NCBI RefSeq assembly: GCF_000143845.1
Contig: NC_014363.1
Location: 62,001-126,000, forward strand
DNA from: Olsenella uli DSM 7084
GTDB lineage: Bacteria > Actinomycetota > Coriobacteriia > Coriobacteriales > Atopobiaceae
Length of the DNA: 64,000 nt
Direction of reading: 5' to 3'
In this document: piece after piece, positions 55,954 to 63,350 of the stretch
Layout: each line of letters begins with the position of its first letter
Position numbering within the stretch: position 1 is the stretch's first letter
Notes under the pieces: generated by a model
The model's input: only the letters and a program-made list of their open reading frames with translations
What the model was told of the DNA's origin: nothing
The model's database searches: none
Translations under genes and position numbers: made by a program

Positions 55954-56748
55954 CTAACCCCTTGCAGCCCGCTTCGCTGCGCGGTGGCACCAGATGCTGT
56001 AGATGCCACGGAGCGTGAGGTCGGGATCGATGGTGTCGAAGACCTTCGTCACGTGGGATATCTCTCGGACGAAGCCCCCCGTCCCCACCACGGTCGCGTC
56101 GGGCTCTCCCAGCTCCTCTCGTATGCGTGCGACGAGGCCCTCTGCGGCCGCTGCCGCGCCGATCACGATGCCTGACTGCACGGCGGTCTCGGTGGTCTCG
56201 CCCAGGGCGTGGTCGGGTGCGACCAGTGGTACGCTCGAGAGCTTTGCCGCGCGCGAGAACAGGGAGTTTGCAGAAAGCAGGAGTCCCGGCATGATGACGC
56301 CCCCGCGAAACGCGCCTCGGGCGTCCACGACGTCGACGTTGGTGGCGGTCCCAAAGTCCACGACGATCGTGGAGGGCCCGTAGGTCTCCAGGGCGGCGAC
56401 CGCGTTGGCGATGCGGTCAGCACCCACCTGGTGGGGGTCGGGCATGTCGACGACGATGCCGCAGTCACGCGAGGCATCCACCAGGAGGACGTCCTCGGCG
56501 TTGAGGACGTTGGCCATCATGTACTGCCATTCTTGCGTGAGGATGGGCACTACGCTCGATATGGCGACGTCCGTGACCGAGCCCAGCGTCAGACCGAACA
56601 TCAGGAAGTACCCAAATAGACGTTCGTGGAGCTCGTCGGCCGTGTCGGTCCGATCGGTTGCCATGCGCCATTGGCGTTGGCAGACGCCGCCCTGGGAAAA
56701 CAGGCCGAGGGTCGTCTGCGTGTTTCCGACGTCGATGGTCAGGAGCAT
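55954..56748 (-). CDS. coaX: Type III pantothenate kinase
   Basis: The 264-residue kinase phosphorylates pantothenate at the start of coenzyme A synthesis. The ASKHA signatures are TIDVGNTQTTLGLF (first Asp at 6), GADRIANAVAA and VVDFGTATNVDVV. GGVIMPGLLLSANSLF and GTGGF follow. The ATG at 56748 is fixed by GGAGGACGAG directly upstream; an upstream extension is basic and atypical. It converges with the BirA-like gene and diverges from rpmE. Confidence 0.93.
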   Translation of the reverse strand: MLLTIDVGNTQTTLGLFSQGGVCQRQWRMATDRTDTADELHERLFGYFLMFGLTLGSVTDVAISSVVPILTQEWQYMMANVLNAEDVLLVDASRDCGIVVDMPDPHQVGADRIANAVAALETYGPSTIVVDFGTATNVDVVDARGAFRGGVIMPGLLLSANSLFSRAAKLSSVPLVAPDHALGETTETAVQSGIVIGAAAAAEGLVARIREELGEPDATVVGTGGFVREISHVTKVFDTIDPDLTLRGIYSIWCHRAAKRAARG

Positions 56749-57003
56749 CTCGTCCTCCGGGAGCATGGTGGGACCGGCCTCCGCCGGGTGCGCGCCCCCA
56801 ATGGACGCCGTGCCGATAGTGTAGCCAACGTTGCCGAGAAGGGCCCTCTCTCTTTTTGCTGAGGCCTTCCATTCCCCGTCGCGTCGTGCCAAAAGGCATC
56901 GTCCAACCGTGTGGGGGTCTCCATCCCATCACCACAAAAGCGCTCGTTGTGCGTGCCCGTGCATCTTTCCGAGCTGGTCCGTGCTACTATTCAAAAACTT
57001 GAG

Positions 57004-57055
57004 GCTCTGGTCAGAAACCAGGGCGTACCATCATCGGTCTGGTCGGAAACCAGAC
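57004..57055 (+). promoter_or_regulatory. Twin-hairpin leader of the L31 gene
   Basis: Two near-identical hairpins precede rpmE: GCTCTGGT/ACCAGGGC at 57004-57024 with loop CAGAA, and GTCTGGT/ACCAGAC at 57037-57055 with loop CGGAA. Equivalent bases are 32 apart. A TACTAT box (56985-56990) suggests that transcription starts just upstream. Ribosomal proteins often bind such leaders to control their own synthesis, and predicted L31 leaders are reported in several bacterial groups. Confidence 0.65.
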
Positions 57056-57074
57056 AGGCAGAAGGAGTCCCGAC

Positions 57075-57512
57075 ATGAAGCAAGGCATCCATCCCAACTA
57101 CGTCGAATGCACCGTTCGCTGCACCTGTGGCAACACCTTCACCACGCGTGCCACCGTGTCCGAGATGACCATCGACCTCTGCGACAAGTGCCATCCGTTC
57201 TACACCGGTCAGCAGAAGCTCGTCGACACCGGCGGCCGTGTCCAACGCTTCTCCGACAAGTTCGGTGGCGCCGCTCAGGCCAGGCTCGATGCAGCCAAGG
57301 CCGAGAAGGCTGCCAAGGCCGCTAAGGCCGCAGAGCAGGAGGCCGCCCGCAAGGCCACCAAGGAGGCCAAGGCTGCCGAGAAGGCCAAGCGTGCCGCCGA
57401 GTACGCCAAGAAGGCCGAGGCAAAGGCTGCTAAGGTTGCCGAGAAGGCCGCCGAGGCTCCCGCTGAGCCCGAGGCCACCGAGGCCGTAGCCGAGACTCCC
57501 GCAGCTGAGTAA
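57075..57512 (+). CDS. rpmE: Ribosomal protein L31 with long Ala/Lys-rich tail
   Basis: Residues 1 to about 70 form L31 ([20 protein letters not shown], with Cys12, 16, 18, 36 and 39, and [11 protein letters not shown]). This is the zinc-type protein, with more cysteines than the usual four. Residues about 71-145 are an Ala/Lys/Glu tail that would form a long helix, ending in Pro/Glu/Ala. L31 is normally about 70 residues, so the length is doubled. AAGGAG is 9 bases before the ATG. A twin hairpin lies in the leader, and a terminator hairpin follows. Confidence 0.9.
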   Translation: MKQGIHPNYVECTVRCTCGNTFTTRATVSEMTIDLCDKCHPFYTGQQKLVDTGGRVQRFSDKFGGAAQARLDAAKAEKAAKAAKAAEQEAARKATKEAKAAEKAKRAAEYAKKAEAKAAKVAEKAAEAPAEPEATEAVAETPAAE

Positions 57513-57536
57513 CGCTCGCTCATAGCGCACCGCAAG

Positions 57537-57570
57537 AACGGGGAGGTCGACACCAGTCGGCCTCCCCGTT
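57537..57570 (+). terminator. Hairpin after rpmE
   Basis: AACGGGGAGG (57537-57546) pairs perfectly with CCTCCCCGTT (57561-57570) around a 14-base loop. A T-poor tail follows (GCGTTGCTTG), so it may be a weak or factor-assisted terminator. Confidence 0.7.
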
Positions 57571-57838
57571 GCGTTGCTTGTGCGATTTTCTCCTGGGCTC
57601 GGAAATGGCGTCGGTCGTCGGTAAGGGACCGTTGAGCATCAGGAGCCTTCGACATCTTGGCATTCAGCCCTCTAGTCGTGGCATGAGTGCTCCATGCAGT
57701 AATTGAATCTTAGGTAGAGCGACCAACGACTCAAAATCTTTGTTGGAAACATGAAGGTGGTTCTGGTGCGTTCTCCCCTATAGTCTGGGGATATCATGTT
57801 CAAAACTTGTCCACTTCTCTATTGTTTGGCAGGCGTTC
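57571..57838. other. Intergenic region before the gntR gene of the third PTS cluster
   Basis: This is an A/T-richer stretch with no gene. CTTGTCCA at 57806-57813, near the gntR start, matches the half-sites upstream of the tpi-like gene (TTGTCCA/TGGACAA). That suggests autoregulation by the GntR protein. Confidence 0.5.
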
Positions 57839-58606
57839 ATGGCCACAAGAAGCCTTCTGGGAGATAACGATTCAGCTACGTTGACAGAAGCGCTCTTTAC
57901 CCAGTTGGCATCCATTCTCAGGGAGAAGATTTATTCCCATGAATGGCAAAGTGGATCTCGGATACCTTCTGAGCACGACCTTATGCGCGAGTTCAGGCTG
58001 TCTCGTGGCACTGTTCGCCGGGCGATAGGGGTTCTAATCGAGGAGGGCAGACTCGTCCAACGGCGTGGCAAGGGCACATTTGTCACCGGGCCGGGCATTT
58101 CACACCCGGCAGGTGTAAGGCCGATTTCCTTTGCAGAGTCCTTGAGACGTCAAGGCAAGGATTTCGTTACGCATGTTCTAGTCAAGCAGGTAACATCTGC
58201 GCCCGAGAGCGTGGCGAATGAGCTAGATATTAAGGTAGGTGACCCTGTCATGTACATGCGCAGGGTTCGAACGGTGGAAGACACGCCTGTCATATGCCAG
58301 GAAAGTTGGACGAATCTCAACGAGTGCGAGGGCATCGAGGACATTGACTTCACTAAGGTCTCGCTATTTGATGCCGTCGAGAAGACATCAAAGCGTAAGG
58401 TCAAATACTCCGAAATGAAGTATGAGGCCCTGGTTGCGGGGTCTGAGCACGGCGCGCTGCTCGGCTGTGACGAGAATACGGCTGTTCTCCACCTTGAGCA
58501 GGTCATTCACCTTGAAGATGACGCCAAGATAGAGTGGAGTGTCACATGGCTGACTCCGGGCCAATCAATCGTGGGTACCGCATATCAGCCTGAGAGCTAT
58601 AGCTAA
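57839..58606 (+). CDS. GntR-family regulator (UTRA domain) of the third PTS cluster
   Basis: The 255-residue regulator has a GntR winged helix (about 20-90; GSRIPSEHDLMREFRLSRGTVRRAIG) and a C-terminal UTRA ligand domain (YMRRVRTVEDTPVICQESWTNL). Third codon positions are far less GC-rich than in the housekeeping genes. The start lies close to a CTTGTCCA half-site; four related half-sites lie before the downstream tpi-like gene. It likely represses the cluster until a sugar phosphate binds. No strong ribosome site is seen before the ATG. Confidence 0.9.
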   Translation: MATRSLLGDNDSATLTEALFTQLASILREKIYSHEWQSGSRIPSEHDLMREFRLSRGTVRRAIGVLIEEGRLVQRRGKGTFVTGPGISHPAGVRPISFAESLRRQGKDFVTHVLVKQVTSAPESVANELDIKVGDPVMYMRRVRTVEDTPVICQESWTNLNECEGIEDIDFTKVSLFDAVEKTSKRKVKYSEMKYEALVAGSEHGALLGCDENTAVLHLEQVIHLEDDAKIEWSVTWLTPGQSIVGTAYQPESYS

Positions 58607-58682
58607 GCTCCCCTACTAAAGGGCCTCCGCACCATTTGTCGGCACATACATGCCGTTCATGGACTCTTCATATCTATCTTAA

Positions 58683-58735
58683 CTTGTACATTCAATACTG
58701 GACAAGAAGCGTGTTGTCCACTTTTTAGAGGACAA
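58683..58735 (+). promoter_or_regulatory. Cluster of TTGTCCA/TGGACAA operator half-sites
   Basis: CTTGTACA (58683-58690), TGGACAAG (58699-58706), TTGTCCA (58714-58720) and GGACAA (58730-58735) alternate in orientation. TGGACAA and TTGTCCA form an inverted repeat with an 8-base spacer. The same half-site precedes the gntR gene. This is the expected operator of the GntR protein encoded just upstream. Confidence 0.7.
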
Positions 58736-58782
58736 CTGTTTGCTTCTGTGTCGTTGCAATGGTGAGTTGAGGAGAGAGTTTC

Positions 58783-59493
58783 ATGGACAAGATTGTTCTC
58801 AGGCGCCCGTTTTTCGTCGTCAACCCCAAGTCCTACCTGTACGGAGAGAAGCTCCGCAGGCTCGCTCGCAAGACGGATGGGCTCTGCGAGCGTTACGGCT
58901 TCCAGTCCCTGTTCACCGCACAGCTCATCGATCTCGCTTGGGTTGCGGACAACTGCCCGCATCTCATCCCGTGCGCTCAGGCCATGGAGAGCCTCAGGCC
59001 CGGCCGCGGCATGGGGCACGTCCTCCCGGAGGCGCTCGCCGCCGCAGGGGTGCGCGCAACGTTCCTCAACCACGCCGAGAACCCCATGACGGTGGGCGAG
59101 CTCGCCAGGACCGTCGCGCGTGCCCGCGAGGTGGGCATCCTCACCTGCGTGTGCGCCGACTCCGTCGAGGAGGCCAAGGCCATCGCCGAGCTCCACCCCG
59201 ACATCATGACGTGCGAGCCCAACAGCCTCATCGGCACCGGCCGCATCGCCGGCGGGGACTACATCCGCGCCTCCACCGAGGCCGTCAAGTCCGTCTCGCC
59301 CGGGACAATGGTCCTGCAGGCCGCCGGCATCTCCACCGGCCAGGACGTCTATGACGCCATCCACTACGGCGGCGACGCCACGGGCGGCACCTCGGGCATC
59401 GTCTGCGCGGGGGACCCCGAGGCGAAGCTCGAGGAGATGTTCGAGGCGCTCGGCCGCGTCCGCGCCGACATCCAGGGGGAGGCCCGGCCATGA
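58783..59493 (+). CDS. Triosephosphate-isomerase-family protein (divergent, in PTS cluster)
   Basis: The 236-residue TIM-barrel protein has TPI-like landmarks: FVVNPKSYLYGEKL (usual NWKMN region), a catalytic-His segment TFLNHAENPMTV (LGHSERR in TPI), CEPNSLIGTGRIAGG (with the catalytic Glu) and GGDATGGTSGIVCAGDP for phosphate. The changes at the active-site loops mean it probably isomerises another phosphorylated sugar, as TpiA2-like enzymes do in tetritol pathways. GAGGAGAG precedes the ATG. Very GC-rich codon use contrasts with the genes on both sides. It overlaps the next gene (ATGA). Confidence 0.78.
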   Translation: MDKIVLRRPFFVVNPKSYLYGEKLRRLARKTDGLCERYGFQSLFTAQLIDLAWVADNCPHLIPCAQAMESLRPGRGMGHVLPEALAAAGVRATFLNHAENPMTVGELARTVARAREVGILTCVCADSVEEAKAIAELHPDIMTCEPNSLIGTGRIAGGDYIRASTEAVKSVSPGTMVLQAAGISTGQDVYDAIHYGGDATGGTSGIVCAGDPEAKLEEMFEALGRVRADIQGEARP

Positions 59494-60011
59494 CGGTCTA
59501 CAAGGGGCTGGTGAGGGTCGAGACGCTCGCCGGGAAGCCGACCTACGTCGACGTCACCAATGAGGTTGCCGACATCGTCTCATGGAGCGGCATCAGGGAG
59601 GGCGTCGTCCACTGCATCTCCTGCCACACGACCTGCGCCGTCTACTCCCAGGAGTTCGACCACGACATGACCCCGGCCGGCGACACCTTCATGCAGGCCG
59701 ACCTCTCGGACGGCCTGGACAGGGTCTTCCCCGAGCAGCGCGACTGGAAGACGTACCGCTACCCCGGCCTTCGCCACTTCGAGGAGGTCGAGGGCTGGCC
59801 GGACGCGGAAGCCTACCTCCCAGGGGGCGACCGCACCCTGCTCTGGAACGGCGACGCGCACCTGCGCTCCGTGCTCGTGGGTGGCAGCCAGACCTTCGAG
59901 GTGGCCGGCGGCAGGCTCGAGATGAACGGCCTCGCGAGCATCTTCTTCGTCGACTTCGACCGCACGCGCGAGCGCACCCGCAAGCTTCGCGTCGTGGTGA
60001 TGGGGGAGTAG
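59490..60011 (+). CDS. YjbQ/UPF0047 family protein
   Basis: The 173-residue protein belongs to the YjbQ family: CISCHTTCAVYSQEFD contains conserved His and Cys, and GDAHLRSVLVGGSQTFEVAGG is the family motif. Members have a reported weak thiamine-phosphate-synthase activity, but their true role is open. It overlaps the tpi-like gene by 4 bases, so the two are translated together and may act on the same substrate. Codon use is very GC-rich, as in its partner and unlike the PTS genes that follow. Confidence 0.85.
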   Translation: MTVYKGLVRVETLAGKPTYVDVTNEVADIVSWSGIREGVVHCISCHTTCAVYSQEFDHDMTPAGDTFMQADLSDGLDRVFPEQRDWKTYRYPGLRHFEEVEGWPDAEAYLPGGDRTLLWNGDAHLRSVLVGGSQTFEVAGGRLEMNGLASIFFVDFDRTRERTRKLRVVVMGE

Positions 60012-60073
60012 CTGTTTCAAGTCTGTCGGTAGCGGAGCGAGTTATTCGTTCCTAGGTGAATTGGAGGATTACG

Positions 60074-60370
60074 ATGGCAAAGATGAAGCACATTCTTCTC
60101 TCCTGCGGTTCAGGAATCGTCACTTCGACGGTAGCGAGGAAGAAGGTCGAGGCGCTTCTTGACAGCCATGGCTATAAGGGGCAGTACGAAATTACTCAGA
60201 TTCCCTTGGCTTCGGCTCCGGAGAAGTCTCGAAACTACGACTTTATTGTTGCGACTTCGATAGCCCCTACTGAGCTCCACTGCCCCTATGTGAATGGGGT
60301 CCCGTATCTGATGGGCCGGGGGGCTGAGGAGACTGACGCTCAGATTCTAAAGCTCATGGAAGAGGATTAG
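60074..60370 (+). CDS. PTS EIIB component, galactitol type
   Basis: The 98-residue GatB-like protein has the phosphocysteine in LLSCGSGIVTSTVARKK. It phosphorylates the substrate of the EIIC that follows. TTGGAGG lies 6 bases before the ATG at 60074. Third codon positions have much more A and T than the previous two genes. No EIIA of this type is found in the window; it may lie downstream, or another EIIA may serve. Confidence 0.88.
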   Translation: MAKMKHILLSCGSGIVTSTVARKKVEALLDSHGYKGQYEITQIPLASAPEKSRNYDFIVATSIAPTELHCPYVNGVPYLMGRGAEETDAQILKLMEED

Positions 60371-60492
60371 CGGCTGCGCTTCTCTGCTCTCCAACAATTC
60401 AGATTGCTTATTTCACATTCCTCAAGGGGTATGTTGGGTGTTGCTTGCGCTGATGGGCGCATAGACGTTGGGCTAAGTATTTGAGGAAAGGA

Positions 60493-61893
60493 ATGGAGAT
60501 GAATGCTTTTCTTGGATTCTTCCAGTTTATTTCGGGACTGGGAGTGTCGGTAATGATGCCAATCGTGCTCACCATCTTGGGGTGTTGCTTGGGGGCCGGA
60601 TTTGGTAAGAGTCTCCGCGCTGGTTTGACTGTCGGCGTTGGTTTCATCGGCCTTAACCTTGTCATTAACTCGCTGCTCGGCACGACCCTTTCTCCTGCCG
60701 TCCAGACCATGGTCGAGCGCTTTGGCCTGTCCCTTACGGTTGTGGACGTGGGTTGGCCTGCTGCTGCTGCAATCGCCATGGGTTCCACTGTTGGAATCAT
60801 CATCATCCCGCTTGGCCTTGCAGTGAACATTGTGATGCTTCTTACCAATACGACCCAGACTGTTGATGTTGACATTTGGGACTACTGGCACTTTGCTTTC
60901 ACAGGTGCCCTTGTCGCGATTGTTACCGACTCAATCGTTTGGGGCATTATTGCTGCCATCCTCAACATGATTATCATCATGGTCCTTGGCGACTACACGG
61001 CTCCTCTGGTTGAAGAGTCTCTCAACATGCCCGGTGTCTCTCTGCCTCACGGTTTTACGGCAGCGTATGCGCCAATCGCCATGCTCTTCAACTGGATTTT
61101 TGACAAGATTCCCGGCCTTCGTGATATCGACATCAACACGGATACCCTGCAGAAGAAGTTCGGTGTCTTTGGTGAGCCAATTCTCGTTGGTACCATGATT
61201 GGCCTTGTTATCGGCTGCCTCGCATATTGGGATCCCAGTGACATTGCCACTTCAATCACTCAGGTTCTGACCCTTGCTGTGTCCCTTGGTGCTGTGTTGG
61301 TTCTCATTCCCAAGATGGCCGCGCTGCTCATGGAGGGCCTGCTTCCAATTTCCGATGCCGCATCCACCTTTGTAGAGAAGCGTTTCAAGAACCGTGGCAA
61401 GATTTACATCGGCCTCGATTCCGCCGTAGGCGTTGGTCATCCCGTGACGCTTGCCATCTCGTTCGTCCTCGTTCCGCTCTGCATCTTCCTCGCCGTCATC
61501 CTGCCGGGCAACAAGGTGCTTCCCTTTGCTGACCTAGCTGTGATTCCGTGGATGTTCGTTCTCATCACCCCTGTCGTGCACAACAACGGCTTCCGCGGCA
61601 TCATCATTGGTATCATCGTTCTTACTGTTGGTCTTTACATTGCTACTGACCTTTCGCCACTGATTACAACCGCAGCCGCAAACGTTCAGTTTGACATGGG
61701 TACCGCAACCGCAATTTCCTCTATTTGTGACGGCGCAAACCCGCTCACGTGGCTCATCGTCCGCATCGGCTCCTTCATGAATGGTATCGGCATGATCGTG
61801 ATTGCGGTCCTGGCCATTGCCCTTGCTATCTGGAACCGCAAGCGCATTCTCAAGGAGGCTGCTGAGCTTCACGCTGCCAAGAGTGAGGAGTAA
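60493..61893 (+). CDS. PTS EIIC permease, galactitol family
   Basis: The 466-residue multi-helix GatC-like permease shows PIVLTILGCCLGAGFGKSLR at its N-terminus, GLDSAVGVGHPVTLAISFVL, and WMFVLITPVVHNNGFRGIII. It imports a polyol or related sugar for phosphorylation by the EIIB at 60074. AGGAAAGGA precedes the ATG at 60493; a second ATG at 60499 is possible. A GC-rich hairpin follows. Related systems carry galactitol, and distant members carry tetritols or other polyols. Confidence 0.9.
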   Translation: MEMNAFLGFFQFISGLGVSVMMPIVLTILGCCLGAGFGKSLRAGLTVGVGFIGLNLVINSLLGTTLSPAVQTMVERFGLSLTVVDVGWPAAAAIAMGSTVGIIIIPLGLAVNIVMLLTNTTQTVDVDIWDYWHFAFTGALVAIVTDSIVWGIIAAILNMIIIMVLGDYTAPLVEESLNMPGVSLPHGFTAAYAPIAMLFNWIFDKIPGLRDIDINTDTLQKKFGVFGEPILVGTMIGLVIGCLAYWDPSDIATSITQVLTLAVSLGAVLVLIPKMAALLMEGLLPISDAASTFVEKRFKNRGKIYIGLDSAVGVGHPVTLAISFVLVPLCIFLAVILPGNKVLPFADLAVIPWMFVLITPVVHNNGFRGIIIGIIVLTVGLYIATDLSPLITTAAANVQFDMGTATAISSICDGANPLTWLIVRIGSFMNGIGMIVIAVLAIALAIWNRKRILKEAAELHAAKSEE

Positions 61894-61942
61894 GTAGACA
61901 GCACGAGGTCTTGGTCCCCTGGGTCATTTCCTAGCATTCCTA

Positions 61943-61980
61943 ACGCCGGGGCCACACTTACCTTTGTGCGGCCCCGGCGT
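61943..61980 (+). terminator. Strong hairpin between EIIC and the next gene
   Basis: ACGCCGGGGCC (61943-61953) pairs with GGCCCCGGCGT (61970-61980), with CAC/GTG continuing the stem inside. It is followed by GTTTGG and the ribosome site of the next gene. It probably ends or reduces transcription, giving less of the downstream aldolase genes. Confidence 0.7.
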
Positions 61981-61992
61981 GTTTGGAGAGTC

Positions 61993-62568
61993 ATGAAGAA
62001 GTCTTTTGTCTACGAGCCACCATTTTACAAGATCGAGGTGACTTTCACTGGCGTGTTTTGCGCCGTGGTTTGCATCGCTTGCATCGCGATTGCGGTCCTT
62101 GATGCCTTCATCCCTCGTGGTCTCGCATTGATTTTTGGCGCTGTCGCATTCTACCAGGTATGGAATACGTTTGTTTCGCTTTCCAACCCAGAGCGAGTGG
62201 AGATTGATGAGGAGGGCGATTCCATCTCGTTCTCTGGCCTTGGGCGCGTGGACTCCTACAAACTCTCTGAGCTTTCGACTTTTCTAGTGAGGCCTTTTCC
62301 AAGTTCAGGAAAGACATACATACGCGTCCAGGACCACAACATCTTTAAAGGACGATACTGGGTCCCCACAAAGATGTTCTCAGATGGGGGAGAGCTCTTT
62401 GCTTACCTCGTCAATTTGGGCAACAAAGTTCACCCTAATTCGCTTCTTGCCCGTGCGCATGATGTAAATAAGGACTACTTAGAACATGCTGACCAGATTG
62501 AGGCCATCCGTTCACGGGAGAGGTCTGCGCAGCGGAGCAGAAGAACCACCAAGGCGAAAAAACTTTGA
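61993..62568 (+). CDS. Unknown membrane protein, PH-domain-like
   Basis: The 191-residue protein has two membrane helices near the N-terminus (about 19-38 and 41-60). A beta-rich domain follows (ERVEIDEEGDSISFSGLGRV and GKTYIRVQDHNIFKGRYWVP), then a basic helical tail (RSRERSAQRSRRTTKAKKL). The fold resembles bacterial PH-like membrane proteins, but no family is certain. The start is ATG 61993, with GGAGAG 5 bases away and directly after the hairpin. A role in the PTS cluster is not evident; it might be a recent insertion or an accessory. Confidence 0.7.
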   Translation: MKKSFVYEPPFYKIEVTFTGVFCAVVCIACIAIAVLDAFIPRGLALIFGAVAFYQVWNTFVSLSNPERVEIDEEGDSISFSGLGRVDSYKLSELSTFLVRPFPSSGKTYIRVQDHNIFKGRYWVPTKMFSDGGELFAYLVNLGNKVHPNSLLARAHDVNKDYLEHADQIEAIRSRERSAQRSRRTTKAKKL

Positions 62569-62634
62569 TTCAGGCAGGCGAACACTGAGAGGAAAACCGG
62601 TGCCCACAACAAATCAGGGAGGCAAGTTCACAGT

Positions 62635-63315
62635 ATGTTTGAATCTGAAAAGAAGGAAATGCTGGAATGTGCGCTCAAGCTCGATCGATATGGGCTAATC
62701 GCACTGTCTGGTGGCAATGTAAGCGTGCGTGCGGGTGATGACCTTTTCATCGTTACGCCGTCAGGTATGGTTTACGACGAGATGGTCCCCGAGGACATGC
62801 TTGTTGTTGATGGAAAGGGAAACGTCGTCGAGGGAATGCGAAAGGCTTCGGTTGACACTGCAGCGCTTCTCTACATCTTCCACCATATGCCTAAGGTCAA
62901 CGCTGTAATTCATACGCATCAGCCCTATGCAACTGGTCTCGGCTTGGTTATGGATGAGATACCATGCAACCTCTCCACGATGGCGAATGCCGTAGAAGGG
63001 CCCTGTCATGTTGCTAACTACGGCAATCCGGGGTCACTGTCTATGGGTGCACAGGCGGTTGAATCCATTGGTGATCAGCTTGCTGTAGTGCTCAAGCATC
63101 ATGGAGTCATTGCAGTTGGCAGGGACCTTCGCCAAGCGATGTTCTCTTGCGTCTACCTCGAGGAGGCAGCGAAGACCGTTTCCGTGGCGCTTTCTACTGG
63201 CAGGCCGATGGCCGAGATGACACAGGTGCAAATTGACGAGGCGGTCTCCGTTTTTCATCGGTATGGTCAGCATACGCTTGACGAGCAAGATGCAGAAGAG
63301 GCTGCAAGGAACTGA
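62635..63315 (+). CDS. Class II aldolase/adducin-family sugar-phosphate aldolase
   Basis: The 226-residue zinc aldolase is of the FucA/AraD fold. Landmarks are LSGGNVSVR, the TPSGMVYDEM loop, the zinc ligands in VIHTHQPYATGL and the C-terminal VVLKHHGVIAVG. Members cleave or epimerise small sugar phosphates such as fuculose 1-phosphate, ribulose 5-phosphate or tetronate phosphates. It precedes a class II bisphosphate aldolase. The A/T-richer codon use matches the PTS genes of this cluster. The substrate cannot be named. Confidence 0.85.
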   Translation: MFESEKKEMLECALKLDRYGLIALSGGNVSVRAGDDLFIVTPSGMVYDEMVPEDMLVVDGKGNVVEGMRKASVDTAALLYIFHHMPKVNAVIHTHQPYATGLGLVMDEIPCNLSTMANAVEGPCHVANYGNPGSLSMGAQAVESIGDQLAVVLKHHGVIAVGRDLRQAMFSCVYLEEAAKTVSVALSTGRPMAEMTQVQIDEAVSVFHRYGQHTLDEQDAEEAARN

Positions 63316-63350
63316 AATGGCCGACAGTACGATTGTCGTCAGGAGTAACA

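Noticed and set aside
54072-56009. A 645-codon open frame on the minus strand opposite folP-folK and the BirA-like gene
   Set aside because: The plus-strand genes have full family motifs; the antisense product is His/Arg/Asp-rich with none.
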